Shown: positions 28,942 through 38,073 of the stretch, in pieces
Layout of the letters: each line of letters starts with the position of its first letter
How positions within the stretch are numbered: position 1 is the first letter of the stretch
NCBI RefSeq assembly: GCF_001757105.1
Contig: NZ_MDHN01000039.1
Span: forward strand, 21,020 to 85,019
Origin: Alteromonas confluentis
Lineage (GTDB): Bacteria; Pseudomonadota; Gammaproteobacteria; Enterobacterales; Alteromonadaceae
DNA: 64,000 nucleotides
Reading direction: 5' to 3'
Program-made: the position numbers and the translations under genes
The notes under the pieces: model-generated
Databases searched by the model: none
The model's input: the letters and a program-made list of their open reading frames with translations, nothing else
Told to the model about the DNA's origin: nothing

Positions 28942-31900
28942 ATGAAAAACATTTATCGCTTTTTTGTTTCGTTTCTGATGTGGTCATGCATTGGCTTTGC
29001 TGCGTGGGGAGACGACTTAGACATTTATCTGGGCACAGCGAATTCAGCGAAAACGTATCAGCCTAACGTGATGTTCATCATGGATACGTCGGGCAGTATG
29101 CAAGCGTATGACAATACCAGTCAGACCCGCATGCTCAGAGTGCAAAATGCGCTTAAAGACGCACTGCGCGAATCTACGAATATCAACGCTGGCTTAATGC
29201 GTTTTTCTGATTATGGTGGCCCCGTTCTTTATCCACTTCAGGCCATCGACTCTTCTGTTAATCCTGAACTGATAACATCGACAGCCGACAGTGGCGATGA
29301 TGCTTCAGAGCGCTCAGGCTCTGTAGATACCACTGCCAACTCCTTAAGACTAACCTACGGTACCTCGACCGTGACGTCGGGCTTGCGGTTTACTGATTTG
29401 AATATTCCTCAGGGAGCGACCATCACCAGCGCCTTTTTGCGTTTGACCTCCAGCCAACTGAATTCCGCTGCATCAGTGATCACCATTCGGGGTGAAAAGG
29501 TTGCAAATAGCCAGCCGTTCACAGCGTCAAGTGGCAACATTACGGCTCGCCCTACAACAGCAGCAGAGGTGATCTGGGATCAAGACAATGCCTTTCCAGT
29601 AACGGACGAGATGGTGATTACGCCAGATTTTTCTCCGGTCATTCAGGAAATTGTCGGGCAGGCCGCATGGTGCGGTGGGCAAGCGTTAAGCTTAATTATT
29701 GAAGGCACGAGCTCAGATCCTTCCAGTGAACGTCGTGCCCGGGCCGCTGATTATGGCACGACTGATGCGCCTCAGTTAGTGGTGACTTATGATGAGTCTA
29801 CTGCCACTGGTTGTATTTCGGGGGAGGGGCTCTATCAGGTTTCATCAACTAAGGATAACGCCGAAGAGAAGAATAATGGCCGCCAGTCTACGGGCACAGA
29901 GTTGACGATGAATGCCAACTACAACAGCTACATCGGCATGCGTTTCACCAACATCAATGTGCCTAAAGATGCTGTGATCAGCCGCGCTTACATGTTGTTC
30001 ACCGGCTATAGCTATCATGGCGGTAACGCTTCATTGAAGATCTCTGGTGCCGCAGTCAATGACGCCGATGATTTCAGCCCTTACAGCCGATACATGCTGC
30101 GCAATATGCCTAAAACGGGTAGCGTGAACTGGACGATGCCTCGATTCTATGAGAATTGGACATACCAGACTCCCGACATTACCTCGATTGTTCAATCTAT
30201 TGTTAACCGTGGCGGCTGGAGCGCGGGTAACGATATGATGATGATACTCAGCGATTTCTATGGCGACCGCGGTGCCTATTCAGTTAACGGCAGTGCGTCC
30301 AGAGCGCCGCAGTTGTATATTGAGTTCAATGGTAATGCGACACCGGGCGTTTCTGCCACCGTTCGTGAGCACTTGATTGGTAAAGTCGACGAGTTATCAG
30401 CCAGTGGTTACACACCCATCGTCGATACCTTGTACGAAGCTACCCGTTACTACGGTGGACTTTCTGTAGACTATGGTCTGACCCGGGGTAATTACTCAGT
30501 GAGTGGTACCGTGCGACGCAATACCCGCGTTAGCCACCGCTCTTCCTATACCGGTGCTGATCCCGTGCGACCTAACGGCTGTGATGAAGAGAACCTAAGC
30601 GATTCAGACTGTATCAATGAATACATTCCAGCGGGTGCCACCTATATTTCACCGGTGGTGGATTTACAATGCCAAACCAACAACCACATCGTTTTACTTT
30701 CAGATGGCGAGGCTAACAGCAATCACAGTGTTAGCAAAATTCAGTCAATGCTAGGCAAAAGCTGCACTGGGAGTGGTGGAGAGAAATGCGGCCTTGATTT
30801 AGTCAACAATATCAGCAAATCGGAAACCTCGGTAATTGACCGTCGGGTTATCACCCACACCATTGGGTTTGCGGCAAACACACAGGCGAATAACTTCCTA
30901 AATCAGTTAGCGCTGCAAAGTGGTGGTGGTTTTTATCAGGTGGACAACAGTGCCGACCTGCTCACCGCGTTTCAAACCATTCTACGTTCGGTGAAAGACA
31001 TTAATGCCACGTTCGTATCGCCAGGTGTTGCTGTTAACCAACTCAATCGTCTTACCCACAAAGATGAGCTGTACTTTGCCTTGTTCAAACCCTCTGAAGG
31101 CACTATCTGGCCGGGCAACCTGAAGAAATATAAAATTAGCGGTGAAACGGTGTTAGATAAAAACAATGCCAATGCCGTTGATTCTGTAACGGGATTCTTC
31201 TCGGATGCTTCTCACAGTTACTGGTCGACGTTGAAAGATGGAAACGACGTGCGCCAGGGCGGTGCAGCCAGTCAGATGAATATCAGTCGAAATCTGTATG
31301 TATTTGATACACCAGGAACCATCGCTTCCACACTGAATGAATTGAGTGAAAATAACGCCTTAATCACCACCAGTGATTTGGCCATTGATGCGCAGCCAGA
31401 CCCCTTGTCTCTGCGGCACGAACTGCTGAAATGGTCGCGTGGAGTGGACGTAAAGGACTCTGATGGCGACGGCGATTCAACCGATGTACGTTTACAAATG
31501 GGCGATCCTATTCACTCGCAACCGGTAATTGTGAACTACTCGGCCACAGATTCAGCTATTTTTGTTGCCACAAACCAAGGTTTTCTTCACTCTTTTGATA
31601 CAGAAACCGGGGAAGAGAATTTTGCAATCATTCCGCGGGATCTGCTTTCTAACCTGCACGACTTCTATGTTAATTCCTCCAGTTTTAATCATATCTATGG
31701 TTTAGATGGTGACATGGTTCTGCGCACCGTAGGCAACAGTACCTATTTGTATGTTGGCATGCGTCGAGGCGGGAATAATTACTACGCATTTGATGTAACC
31801 AGTAAGTACTCGCCTAAATTGTTGTTCAAGATTGAAGGGGGCTCCCCCGGTCTTGAGAAACTTGGCCAAACCTGGTCGCGCCCCACGATTACAAAGGTTC

Positions 31901-33009
31901 GATACGGTAGTACCGAAAAGAACGTGATGATTATCGGTGGTGGTTATGAAGAAGGTCATGACACAAAAGACGAGCGTGATGGCGATGCACTCGGTAACGC
32001 GGTGTACATTTTCGACGCCGATACGGGCGCATTGCTGTGGGAAGTGAGCAATGAAGATGCGAATCTTAATATTGCGGAAATGCAATACAGCATTCCCAGC
32101 CGTATTTCAGTGATTGACCGCGACAACGACGGGTTTGCGGATCATATGTATGTCTCTGATATGGGCGGGCAACTGTTCCGTATGGATATTTACAATGGTC
32201 AAACGGGTTCTGACTTTATGAAAGGGGCCCGGATTGCTGATTTTGGCGGCACCCTCAAGCCTGAAAATCGTCGCTTCTATTATGGTGCCGATGTGTCTGA
32301 AGTCGCCCTGGGTGATGAGTTATTTTACGGTGTTGCAATTGGTTCAGGCTGGCGAGCTGCGCCGCTGGACACCGATGTGAATGACAAATTTTATTTCCTC
32401 AAAGACAAAGGTGTCTTTAAGCATGATGCAGACGGACACTATGTGTTCGATACGCTGGCAACAGAAAGTACCTTGTACGATGGTACGGAGTCATTACTTA
32501 GCAGCAGTGATACCAATACGCAGGCGGCGGCCATCGCTGAATTGGCCAGTAAAGATGGATGGTTTATCCGTTTAACAACGGCGGGCGAGAAAGTACTTTC
32601 GTCCCCGTTGATCATTGATTACAAGATTTTCTTCACAACCTATGTGCCCGCGGTAAGTTCAGAAAGTGCTTGTGCGCCGCCAACCGGGAATAGTCGAGCG
32701 TACCTTGTGGATATGCTAACCGGAAGTGCGGTGGATGATCTGAATAACAATGGTGACATTGATAAAAGCGATCGCTATGCCGAACTTAAACAAACGGGTA
32801 TTGCGCCGGAAACGAAAATACTGATAGAAGAAATTGTTCAACCGGTGGTGTGCTTGGGTACGGAATGTGTTTCGGCGGTCATTGATGTCGATAGCGATGG
32901 TAATGAACAACCCTGTACTTCAGCGTTCGCCTGTTTGGCGCAAAACATTTTCGGCCGATTCGAACGGGTACAACAAAATAGCTGGACGACAGAGAAAGAA
33001 AGGCAGTAG
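28942..33009 (+). CDS. pilY1: type IV pilus tip adhesin/assembly factor PilY1 with interrupted vWA domain
   Basis: PilY1 sits at the pilus tip, promotes extension and can mediate adhesion. This 1355-residue protein has a signal peptide (start at 28942, eight bases after AGGAG). A von Willebrand A domain begins with MIDAS residues Asp48-x-Ser50-x-Ser52 (IMDTSGSM) and resumes at about residue 473 (GYTPIVDTLYEA; LLSDGEAN near 585). Between them lie two related domains of about 165-175 residues (110-285 and 298-464), each with GLRF/GMRFTN-(I/L)N(I/V)P, an IVQxIV-like helix, GGW-type loop and a closing APQL(V/Y) strand. The C-terminal half is the PilY1 beta-propeller with DRDNDGFAD, a calcium-loop-like motif. 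Confidence 0.95.
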   Translation: MKNIYRFFVSFLMWSCIGFAAWGDDLDIYLGTANSAKTYQPNVMFIMDTSGSMQAYDNTSQTRMLRVQNALKDALRESTNINAGLMRFSDYGGPVLYPLQAIDSSVNPELITSTADSGDDASERSGSVDTTANSLRLTYGTSTVTSGLRFTDLNIPQGATITSAFLRLTSSQLNSAASVITIRGEKVANSQPFTASSGNITARPTTAAEVIWDQDNAFPVTDEMVITPDFSPVIQEIVGQAAWCGGQALSLIIEGTSSDPSSERRARAADYGTTDAPQLVVTYDESTATGCISGEGLYQVSSTKDNAEEKNNGRQSTGTELTMNANYNSYIGMRFTNINVPKDAVISRAYMLFTGYSYHGGNASLKISGAAVNDADDFSPYSRYMLRNMPKTGSVNWTMPRFYENWTYQTPDITSIVQSIVNRGGWSAGNDMMMILSDFYGDRGAYSVNGSASRAPQLYIEFNGNATPGVSATVREHLIGKVDELSASGYTPIVDTLYEATRYYGGLSVDYGLTRGNYSVSGTVRRNTRVSHRSSYTGADPVRPNGCDEENLSDSDCINEYIPAGATYISPVVDLQCQTNNHIVLLSDGEANSNHSVSKIQSMLGKSCTGSGGEKCGLDLVNNISKSETSVIDRRVITHTIGFAANTQANNFLNQLALQSGGGFYQVDNSADLLTAFQTILRSVKDINATFVSPGVAVNQLNRLTHKDELYFALFKPSEGTIWPGNLKKYKISGETVLDKNNANAVDSVTGFFSDASHSYWSTLKDGNDVRQGGAASQMNISRNLYVFDTPGTIASTLNELSENNALITTSDLAIDAQPDPLSLRHELLKWSRGVDVKDSDGDGDSTDVRLQMGDPIHSQPVIVNYSATDSAIFVATNQGFLHSFDTETGEENFAIIPRDLLSNLHDFYVNSSSFNHIYGLDGDMVLRTVGNSTYLYVGMRRGGNNYYAFDVTSKYSPKLLFKIEGGSPGLEKLGQTWSRPTITKVRYGSTEKNVMIIGGGYEEGHDTKDERDGDALGNAVYIFDADTGALLWEVSNEDANLNIAEMQYSIPSRISVIDRDNDGFADHMYVSDMGGQLFRMDIYNGQTGSDFMKGARIADFGGTLKPENRRFYYGADVSEVALGDELFYGVAIGSGWRAAPLDTDVNDKFYFLKDKGVFKHDADGHYVFDTLATESTLYDGTESLLSSSDTNTQAAAIAELASKDGWFIRLTTAGEKVLSSPLIIDYKIFFTTYVPAVSSESACAPPTGNSRAYLVDMLTGSAVDDLNNNGDIDKSDRYAELKQTGIAPETKILIEEIVQPVVCLGTECVSAVIDVDSDGNEQPCTSAFACLAQNIFGRFERVQQNSWTTEKERQ

Positions 33010-33011
33010 AA

Positions 33012-33479
33012 ATGGCAGTTAAAGGCAGTAAAAATAAGGGCTTCACGCTAATCGAGCTAATGATTGCCGTGGCGATTGCGGGTATCTTAGTGGGAGTAGG
33101 GTATCCGGCGTACCAAAACGTCATTAAAGAGAGTTACAGAAAATCGGCGCAGGCAGACTTGATGGCCTTTGCTGCAGCAATGGAACGGCATCACACCGGA
33201 AACTTCAGTTATGCCGGAGCGGCTGCCAGTGGTTCTGACACGGGAAGTCCTGAGGTGTTTTCATCCTGGTCTCCGGCTTCGGAAGATGCAGCCAATAAGC
33301 GCTATAATCTCACCATTGAAGCAGCTAATGGCGTAGCTTACGAACTCAGAGCGACACCCGTATCCGGCTCTAGCCAGGCGTCCGACGGTATCCTGGTTTA
33401 TTTCAGCGATGGCCGAAAAGGATGGGACGAAAATAATAGCGGTAGCGTTGAAAGCAGCGAATTCTGTTGGTCTTGCTAA
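33012..33479 (+). CDS. pilE: type IV minor pilin PilE
   Basis: This prepilin has leader MAVKGSKNK and G|FTLIELMIAVAIAGILVGVGYPAYQ with Glu at +5. The pattern YRKSAQADLMAFAAAMERHH and a late YELRATP are typical of the PilE minor pilins that follow pilY1. It has 155 residues and ends with two cysteines (CWSC) that may form or share a disulfide. It begins two bases after the pilY1 stop and closes the operon. Its 3' end faces the second prepilin set, 21 bases away. Confidence 0.93.
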   Translation: MAVKGSKNKGFTLIELMIAVAIAGILVGVGYPAYQNVIKESYRKSAQADLMAFAAAMERHHTGNFSYAGAAASGSDTGSPEVFSSWSPASEDAANKRYNLTIEAANGVAYELRATPVSGSSQASDGILVYFSDGRKGWDENNSGSVESSEFCWSC

Positions 33480-33500
33480 CGATTCAAATACTTTGACGCA

Positions 33501-34067
33501 TTATGGCCTGATAGTATTTAGCCGCGATATCTTATCAACCAGCGCGTTAGTTAATGGATGCCGTCGGTTGAAAGGCGTGCTGATTGTCTTTGGTGTTCCA
33601 TCATGATCTTTCCATGCAATGGTAACGTTTCCTGATTTTAGTAAGGGAAATGGTGGCGCATTGGTTTGTCTGGTGGTGGCCAGGGAAATGCCGTCGGAGA
33701 AAATATCTGTGGTTGTCCAGTTAAGTGAATAATGCGTTTTGCCTGATGCCGAGCCCGGATCGATACGCCGTGTGGTCGCACTCAATCTTGCATCCTGATT
33801 TGTTGTGAAAGCGCTGAATTCAGCCACATCTCGCATACCGTTGCCTGTCGATGATTGCAGTATTACCCGTGCGTTTTCAGCACGTGAAGTCATTTCAGCG
33901 GCCACAGGCAGTGCCTGCGATGTCAACTGTAGCTGGTAAAGCAATGACACTGTGCTGCATACCGCACTGCTCGATATTAAAAGGGTGAGCACCAGTTCAA
34001 ACATCGAAAAACCGGTCTGATAACCTATTAGTGGTACAGTTCGCATGTGCATGAGTACGTTTTTCAC
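33501..34067 (-). CDS. divergent prepilin-like protein (PilV/GspI- or GspH-like), last gene of second minor-pilin set
   Basis: A class III signal is visible as YQTG|FSMFELVLTLLISSSAVCS, with Glu at +5, but the leader is long (up to 19 residues) and the helix unusual, with serines and a cysteine. The rest matches no family I recognise well; SRAENARVIL after the helix resembles type II/IV minor pseudopilins. The track start is GTG 34065-34067; ATGs at 34050-34052 and 34044-34046 are alternatives, and no ribosome binding site decides. It follows the PilX-like gene after 71 bases containing tandem repeats. Role as a minor pilin is inferred. Confidence 0.75.
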   Translation of the reverse strand: MKNVLMHMRTVPLIGYQTGFSMFELVLTLLISSSAVCSTVSLLYQLQLTSQALPVAAEMTSRAENARVILQSSTGNGMRDVAEFSAFTTNQDARLSATTRRIDPGSASGKTHYSLNWTTTDIFSDGISLATTRQTNAPPFPLLKSGNVTIAWKDHDGTPKTISTPFNRRHPLTNALVDKISRLNTIRP

Positions 34068-34095
34068 CTTCTTTGTTTATGGTAAATGAGCTGTG

Positions 34096-34151
34096 TTTAC
34101 TTCACTGTGTTTATTTCACTGTATTTATTTCACTGTATTTATTTCACTGTG
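34096..34151. repeat. four tandem copies of a 14-base repeat
   Basis: Consecutive 14-base units TTTATTTCACTGTA start at 34096, 34110, 34124 and 34138; copies 2 and 3 are identical, and copies 1 and 4 differ by one or two bases. The last unit encodes the final codons and the TAA stop of the minus-strand PilX-like gene. The array therefore lies across that stop and the gap before the next gene. Confidence 0.93.
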
Positions 34152-35251
34152 CCGGGCTTCTCTGTCCCAGGTATAACCGCAAGTTGCTGTAGAGCGGGAC
34201 TGCGCTGCAGTTGCCTGAGCAGTGCATGGTCGTAAACCACGTTGAAGTGGCTGTCAGATGAGGTAGGGTGATTAACCAGCAGACTTCCGATTATCTTTGT
34301 ATTTTCTGCCATTTTCACTTTCCAACTAAATTGGTTGTTCACCCGCAGGCTCACTACCATACCGAAAATCGACGCCTGATCTTCCAGTTCCAGGTGACCA
34401 TTTTCAATCACCAGTAGCACTGGCGCGGCGCTACTGCCTACCATTTGTTTTGCCCTGATTCGACAATGCCCGGTGATCCAGATAAAGCTTGCTGGCGATG
34501 GGAGCGAGTCACAACTGGTGGCTTTTACCCATGCGAGTTTCTGATAATCATCCGTGCTACTCCCATCGAGATCAGAAGCAAAAAGGTAATGTGCTATAGG
34601 AATGTTGAGCTGGGTGTCATTTTCGACAATATCTGATGCTCGATGATTGTTCGAACTCAGTGGCGAGGATTTGCAGTGTACAAGGTTAATCACTTCAGTT
34701 TCACAAGTAAGTCGGTTAGACGCACTTAACACGGGTGCCGAAGACCACAATGAATAACGATAAGCCGGGTTTTGCTTTGATGGCTGTAGGTAAAGGGTGA
34801 AGCCACTTTGGTGATGAAGGTGAGAAAACACGACAAGTGGGGCGGCGGGCACATTCATGATCAGCGGAAAACGAACAATGTCCATCTCGCGGCTCTGCGT
34901 GAACGGGCCTGCCGAGCGCTGAACCGACAGGTGCGCAGAGAGTATGTCGGCATCATTAAAGCGGGTTTCCTGAACATGGCTGACATGTTTCGTTATGGCT
35001 GGTGGTAAGTTTGCAGGCCACTTTTCAGGTAAATACATTTGCGTGATAACGTTGTTAATCGCTACGTCTCTTTTAGCTTGAACTGCCAAAAATTGCTGTC
35101 GCCAGAGGAGCTGTTCTGTCGTGCCGGTTAAGGTCATGGTTAACGTCATGCCGGTGGCGGCGACGAGCAGCAAAAGTAATAAAGCGGCGCTTAACCAAAT
35201 GCCTCCGCGTTGATAATGTTTTATGGCAGAACGCATTCCGTTAGTTTCCAT
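34139..35251 (-). CDS. PilX/GspK-like minor pseudopilin, second set
   Basis: The N-terminus AIKHYQRG|GIWLSAALLLLLLVAATGMTL has the prepilin-type basic leader and hydrophobic helix without Glu at +5, as in PilX and GspK. The mature region is long (370 residues in total) with a serine-rich, mostly beta-like C-terminal half (VIENGHLELEDQASIFGMVVSLRV). The start ATG at 35251 overlaps the previous gene by 11 bases; a second ATG at 35234-35236 would still keep the leader. No precise family is recognised. Its place in a four-gene minor-pilin order suggests the tip position. Confidence 0.78.
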   Translation of the reverse strand: METNGMRSAIKHYQRGGIWLSAALLLLLLVAATGMTLTMTLTGTTEQLLWRQQFLAVQAKRDVAINNVITQMYLPEKWPANLPPAITKHVSHVQETRFNDADILSAHLSVQRSAGPFTQSREMDIVRFPLIMNVPAAPLVVFSHLHHQSGFTLYLQPSKQNPAYRYSLWSSAPVLSASNRLTCETEVINLVHCKSSPLSSNNHRASDIVENDTQLNIPIAHYLFASDLDGSSTDDYQKLAWVKATSCDSLPSPASFIWITGHCRIRAKQMVGSSAAPVLLVIENGHLELEDQASIFGMVVSLRVNNQFSWKVKMAENTKIIGSLLVNHPTSSDSHFNVVYDHALLRQLQRSPALQQLAVIPGTEKPGTVK

Positions 35252-35846
35252 GTTGCAACACTACCGTAAATTGCGTTTCCCTGAATATCGTCGAAGCGCC
35301 TTTCAATGCGAGTTTCAGTTCAATGTGCAGCACATTTTGTTGTTGTGATGGAATTAGATTAATTGAAAAGTGTTCAACTGTGACAAAGCGAGGGTCGGTG
35401 ATATCGTGCCATCCGGTTTGGCCGCAACGTCTACCCGCGGTGCGCGACTCCAGTGCACTGTCTTTTAGCCGGAATCCTTTATGTTCGTTTACTGGTGCAT
35501 TATCTGCAGTGCCATTGGTATTGAGGTCGACGGCAAAAAGTACACAACTTTTCGCACTTTCGCCTGAATAGGCACCTAATTCCACTGCTTGCTGGAATGC
35601 AACAACATTGGTTCCTGTTGCCAGCACATGTTGGCGATTCGTGCCTGTATAACCGCTTTGACGCAGTTCTGTGGTGAGCGTGGCCACAATGCGCATCATT
35701 TCGTGCTGCAGCAATAATTCGTCTAACAGTTGTTGCTGACTAGTTCGCATGGTGGCAATGAGACTGGTCAGGCTTACGATAAACGAGAGGCCGCACGCCA
35801 ACGTGATAAGCATGGTGAGTAAGGTGTAGCCCCGTTGAGTCAGCAT
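35241..35846 (-). CDS. PilW/GspJ-like minor pseudopilin lacking Glu+5, second set
   Basis: The leader MLTQR precedes G|YTLLTMLITLACGLSFIVSLTSL. The residue at +5 is threonine rather than the usual glutamate. The segment LQHEMMRIVATLTTELRQSGYTG closely parallels the PilW pattern (gRFIMxxLxxELRxxGY). The remainder, with two cysteines, resembles the PilW C-terminal domain and ends FRETQFTVVLQ. Length is 201 residues. It overlaps the FimT-like gene by seven bases and the PilX-like gene by 11, so the set is one operon. Confidence 0.82.
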   Translation of the reverse strand: MLTQRGYTLLTMLITLACGLSFIVSLTSLIATMRTSQQQLLDELLLQHEMMRIVATLTTELRQSGYTGTNRQHVLATGTNVVAFQQAVELGAYSGESAKSCVLFAVDLNTNGTADNAPVNEHKGFRLKDSALESRTAGRRCGQTGWHDITDPRFVTVEHFSINLIPSQQQNVLHIELKLALKGASTIFRETQFTVVLQHGN

Positions 35847-36352
35847 TTAGCATAGCCACCAAAACGGCGTTGCAACAAGCACACCCTAATCCGCCCCTGA
35901 TTACTCACAATGACTTTTCCACTTAAGTTATTAATGCTGAAAGTGAGGCTACCAGCTTGGCCCGACACGCCACCGGAAGAGGCGGAGAAAGTGGGGTGGG
36001 TTGCGGCTTTATAGGTTGATTTTTCAAGCGTGACATCAGCGTGGGTGCGAATGTTAACCGGCGGGATGCCGCCTACGGCCTTGCAACCGCCAGCCACTTT
36101 GCAATCACACGCATTAAGCGCAATAACCATACACCAGTTGTTGCCGCCGGCATGTGAAACAGTGACATTCGTGGATGATGCAATAGCCAGGTTTTGCGCC
36201 CTTCGTAATTGCAGTGCGGCATTGTCGAGCACCCGTGTCAATTTAAGTAACGATAATTGCTCGCTGAATGCCGGCACCGCGAGTGTAGCCAGAATCGCTG
36301 TGATTGAAAGACTGACGAGTAATTCAGTAAAAGTAAGTCCGTGTTGTCGCAC
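35840..36352 (-). CDS. FimT/GspH-like minor pseudopilin, first gene of second set
   Basis: The leader MRQH precedes G|LTFTELLVSLSITAILATLAVPAF with Glu at +5. The following RVLDNAALQLRRAQNLAIASSTNVTV is the FimT/GspH signature, and the C-terminus GRIRVCLLQ fits a GspH beta-sandwich. FimT-type proteins in other bacteria bind DNA during natural transformation, which is one possible role. Start is GTG 36350-36352, nine bases after AAGGA. Cysteine content is high (DCKVAGGC and others). It opens the second minor-pilin operon. Confidence 0.85.
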   Translation of the reverse strand: MRQHGLTFTELLVSLSITAILATLAVPAFSEQLSLLKLTRVLDNAALQLRRAQNLAIASSTNVTVSHAGGNNWCMVIALNACDCKVAGGCKAVGGIPPVNIRTHADVTLEKSTYKAATHPTFSASSGGVSGQAGSLTFSINNLSGKVIVSNQGRIRVCLLQRRFGGYAKC

Positions 36353-36436
36353 CAGAACTGTCCTTGTGTTCTGCAGAGAGCTGCGTAGTTAACCTGATAA
36401 AGTGAATTGCAGTTTAGTGACTACAAGGAAGGAAGT

Positions 36437-36823
36437 ATGCTGTACCAAAGGAAGGATTCCACGGCTCAACAGGGCGTTAGCCTGGTTTCACTATTGATCT
36501 CGATGACAATTGTGGCGGTGTTAAGTGCACTGTCGGTGCCGTCTTATATGGATTATTTACAACGAAAGGACATTCAACAAGTGCGTCACAAGCTGATGAC
36601 ATGGCAGGCAGAGCAAATTCGATACCGGCTGGGAAACGACAAATATGCCAGCACGGCAGAGTTGTCTTCGGTGTCGGTGGCAGATTATGTGTTTAGTGTT
36701 GTCGCTGTTACTGCAACAGACTATACGTTGCAAGCTAAGCGCACACGGGCGTTAAACGATGGTTGCGACACACTTACTGTTACCGGGTCGGGGAGCTATT
36801 TGCCGGCAAAGTGTTGGCGTTAA
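36437..36823 (+). CDS. PilE-like minor pilin lacking Glu+5
   Basis: The start ATG at 36437 follows AAGGAAGG. The leader MLYQRKDSTAQQ precedes G|VSLVSLLISMTIVAVLSALSVPSYMDYLQR; position +5 is serine instead of glutamate. The rest follows the PilE pattern (QVRHKLMTWQAEQIRYRLGNDKYAS, YTLQAKRT) with a C-terminal pair of cysteines (GCDTLTV and AKCW) for the pilin disulfide. It has 128 residues. It stands alone on the plus strand, and its stop shares the four bases TTAA with the stop of the convergent FimT-like gene. Confidence 0.82.
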   Translation: MLYQRKDSTAQQGVSLVSLLISMTIVAVLSALSVPSYMDYLQRKDIQQVRHKLMTWQAEQIRYRLGNDKYASTAELSSVSVADYVFSVVAVTATDYTLQAKRTRALNDGCDTLTVTGSGSYLPAKCWR

Positions 36824-37365
36824 CTGCAAGTAAGATCAGCGCCCGCTAAATCTTCTTTAATGCCGTTGCCGCTATTATCCACGGCCACCGCCACCCGTCC
36901 GTACAAGCTAATTAACACCGCTGAGGCAGATTTCGCATCACCAGAAGCAGGGCAGAGCTTGATGGTTACTGCATTACTAACGCTGCCATCAGGAGAAAAT
37001 ACCAAAGCACCAGTGTGCCCTGAAATATTCACACCAGAAGATACGGGGTCGGATGAACTGATTAAGGGCTCTGCATCATCACGGCTGCCGTTACCGTTAC
37101 TGTCAACAAAGACGATTTTAGCCTGACGCCAATCGCCCGAGCAGCTTTTATAATCGGCCGATGGGCATACCAGTGTGGTTTCTTCAGTATCAATTGCCGT
37201 GAAGCGCGCTGTGCGGGCTGCATTACTGATATCGTTAACCGTGGCAATAACCTTGTTTTGTTCAAGCACGCTTTGAATGGCCGGTGCACCGACGGTAAGC
37301 AAAATCGCCACAATGGCAACGCCTATCATTAATTCAATTAGTGTTAAACCGGTTTGCCTGCTCAT
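36820..37365 (-). CDS. second FimT/GspH-family pseudopilin
   Basis: The leader MSRQT precedes G|LTLIELMIGVAIVAILLTVGAPAI with Glu at +5, followed by NDISNAARTARFTAIDTEETTLVCPSAD and GDWRQAKIVFVDSNGNG, the standard FimT/GspH pattern. The DSNGNGSRDD segment resembles a calcium-binding loop. At 181 residues it is more canonical than the FimT-like gene at 35840. It is a single gene ending convergently with the PilE-like gene and divergent from glnB. Confidence 0.88.
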   Translation of the reverse strand: MSRQTGLTLIELMIGVAIVAILLTVGAPAIQSVLEQNKVIATVNDISNAARTARFTAIDTEETTLVCPSADYKSCSGDWRQAKIVFVDSNGNGSRDDAEPLISSSDPVSSGVNISGHTGALVFSPDGSVSNAVTIKLCPASGDAKSASAVLISLYGRVAVAVDNSGNGIKEDLAGADLTCS

Positions 37366-38018
<653 letters not shown>

Positions 38019-38022
38019 AACA

Positions 38023-38060
38023 AAAAAGCCGGAGAAGGCAGGGCCTTCTCCGGCTTTTTG
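38023..38060. terminator. bidirectional terminator between glnB and slyD
   Basis: A 17-pair perfect stem (38023-38039 with 38043-38059) closes on an AGG loop and is flanked by A5 and T5 runs. It serves glnB and the convergent slyD. Confidence 0.94.
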
Positions 38061-38073
38061 TACATAATCGGGC

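Noticed and set aside
34096-34151. CRISPR-like repeat
   Set aside because: The 14-base units are directly adjacent, with no spacers, and no cas gene is present; they are a simple tandem repeat.
26905-37365. Pilin island as a recently transferred genomic island
   Set aside because: No integrase, transposase, tRNA junction or clear flanking repeat is seen, and base composition is similar to the flanks; pilV to pilE next to ispH looks ancestral.
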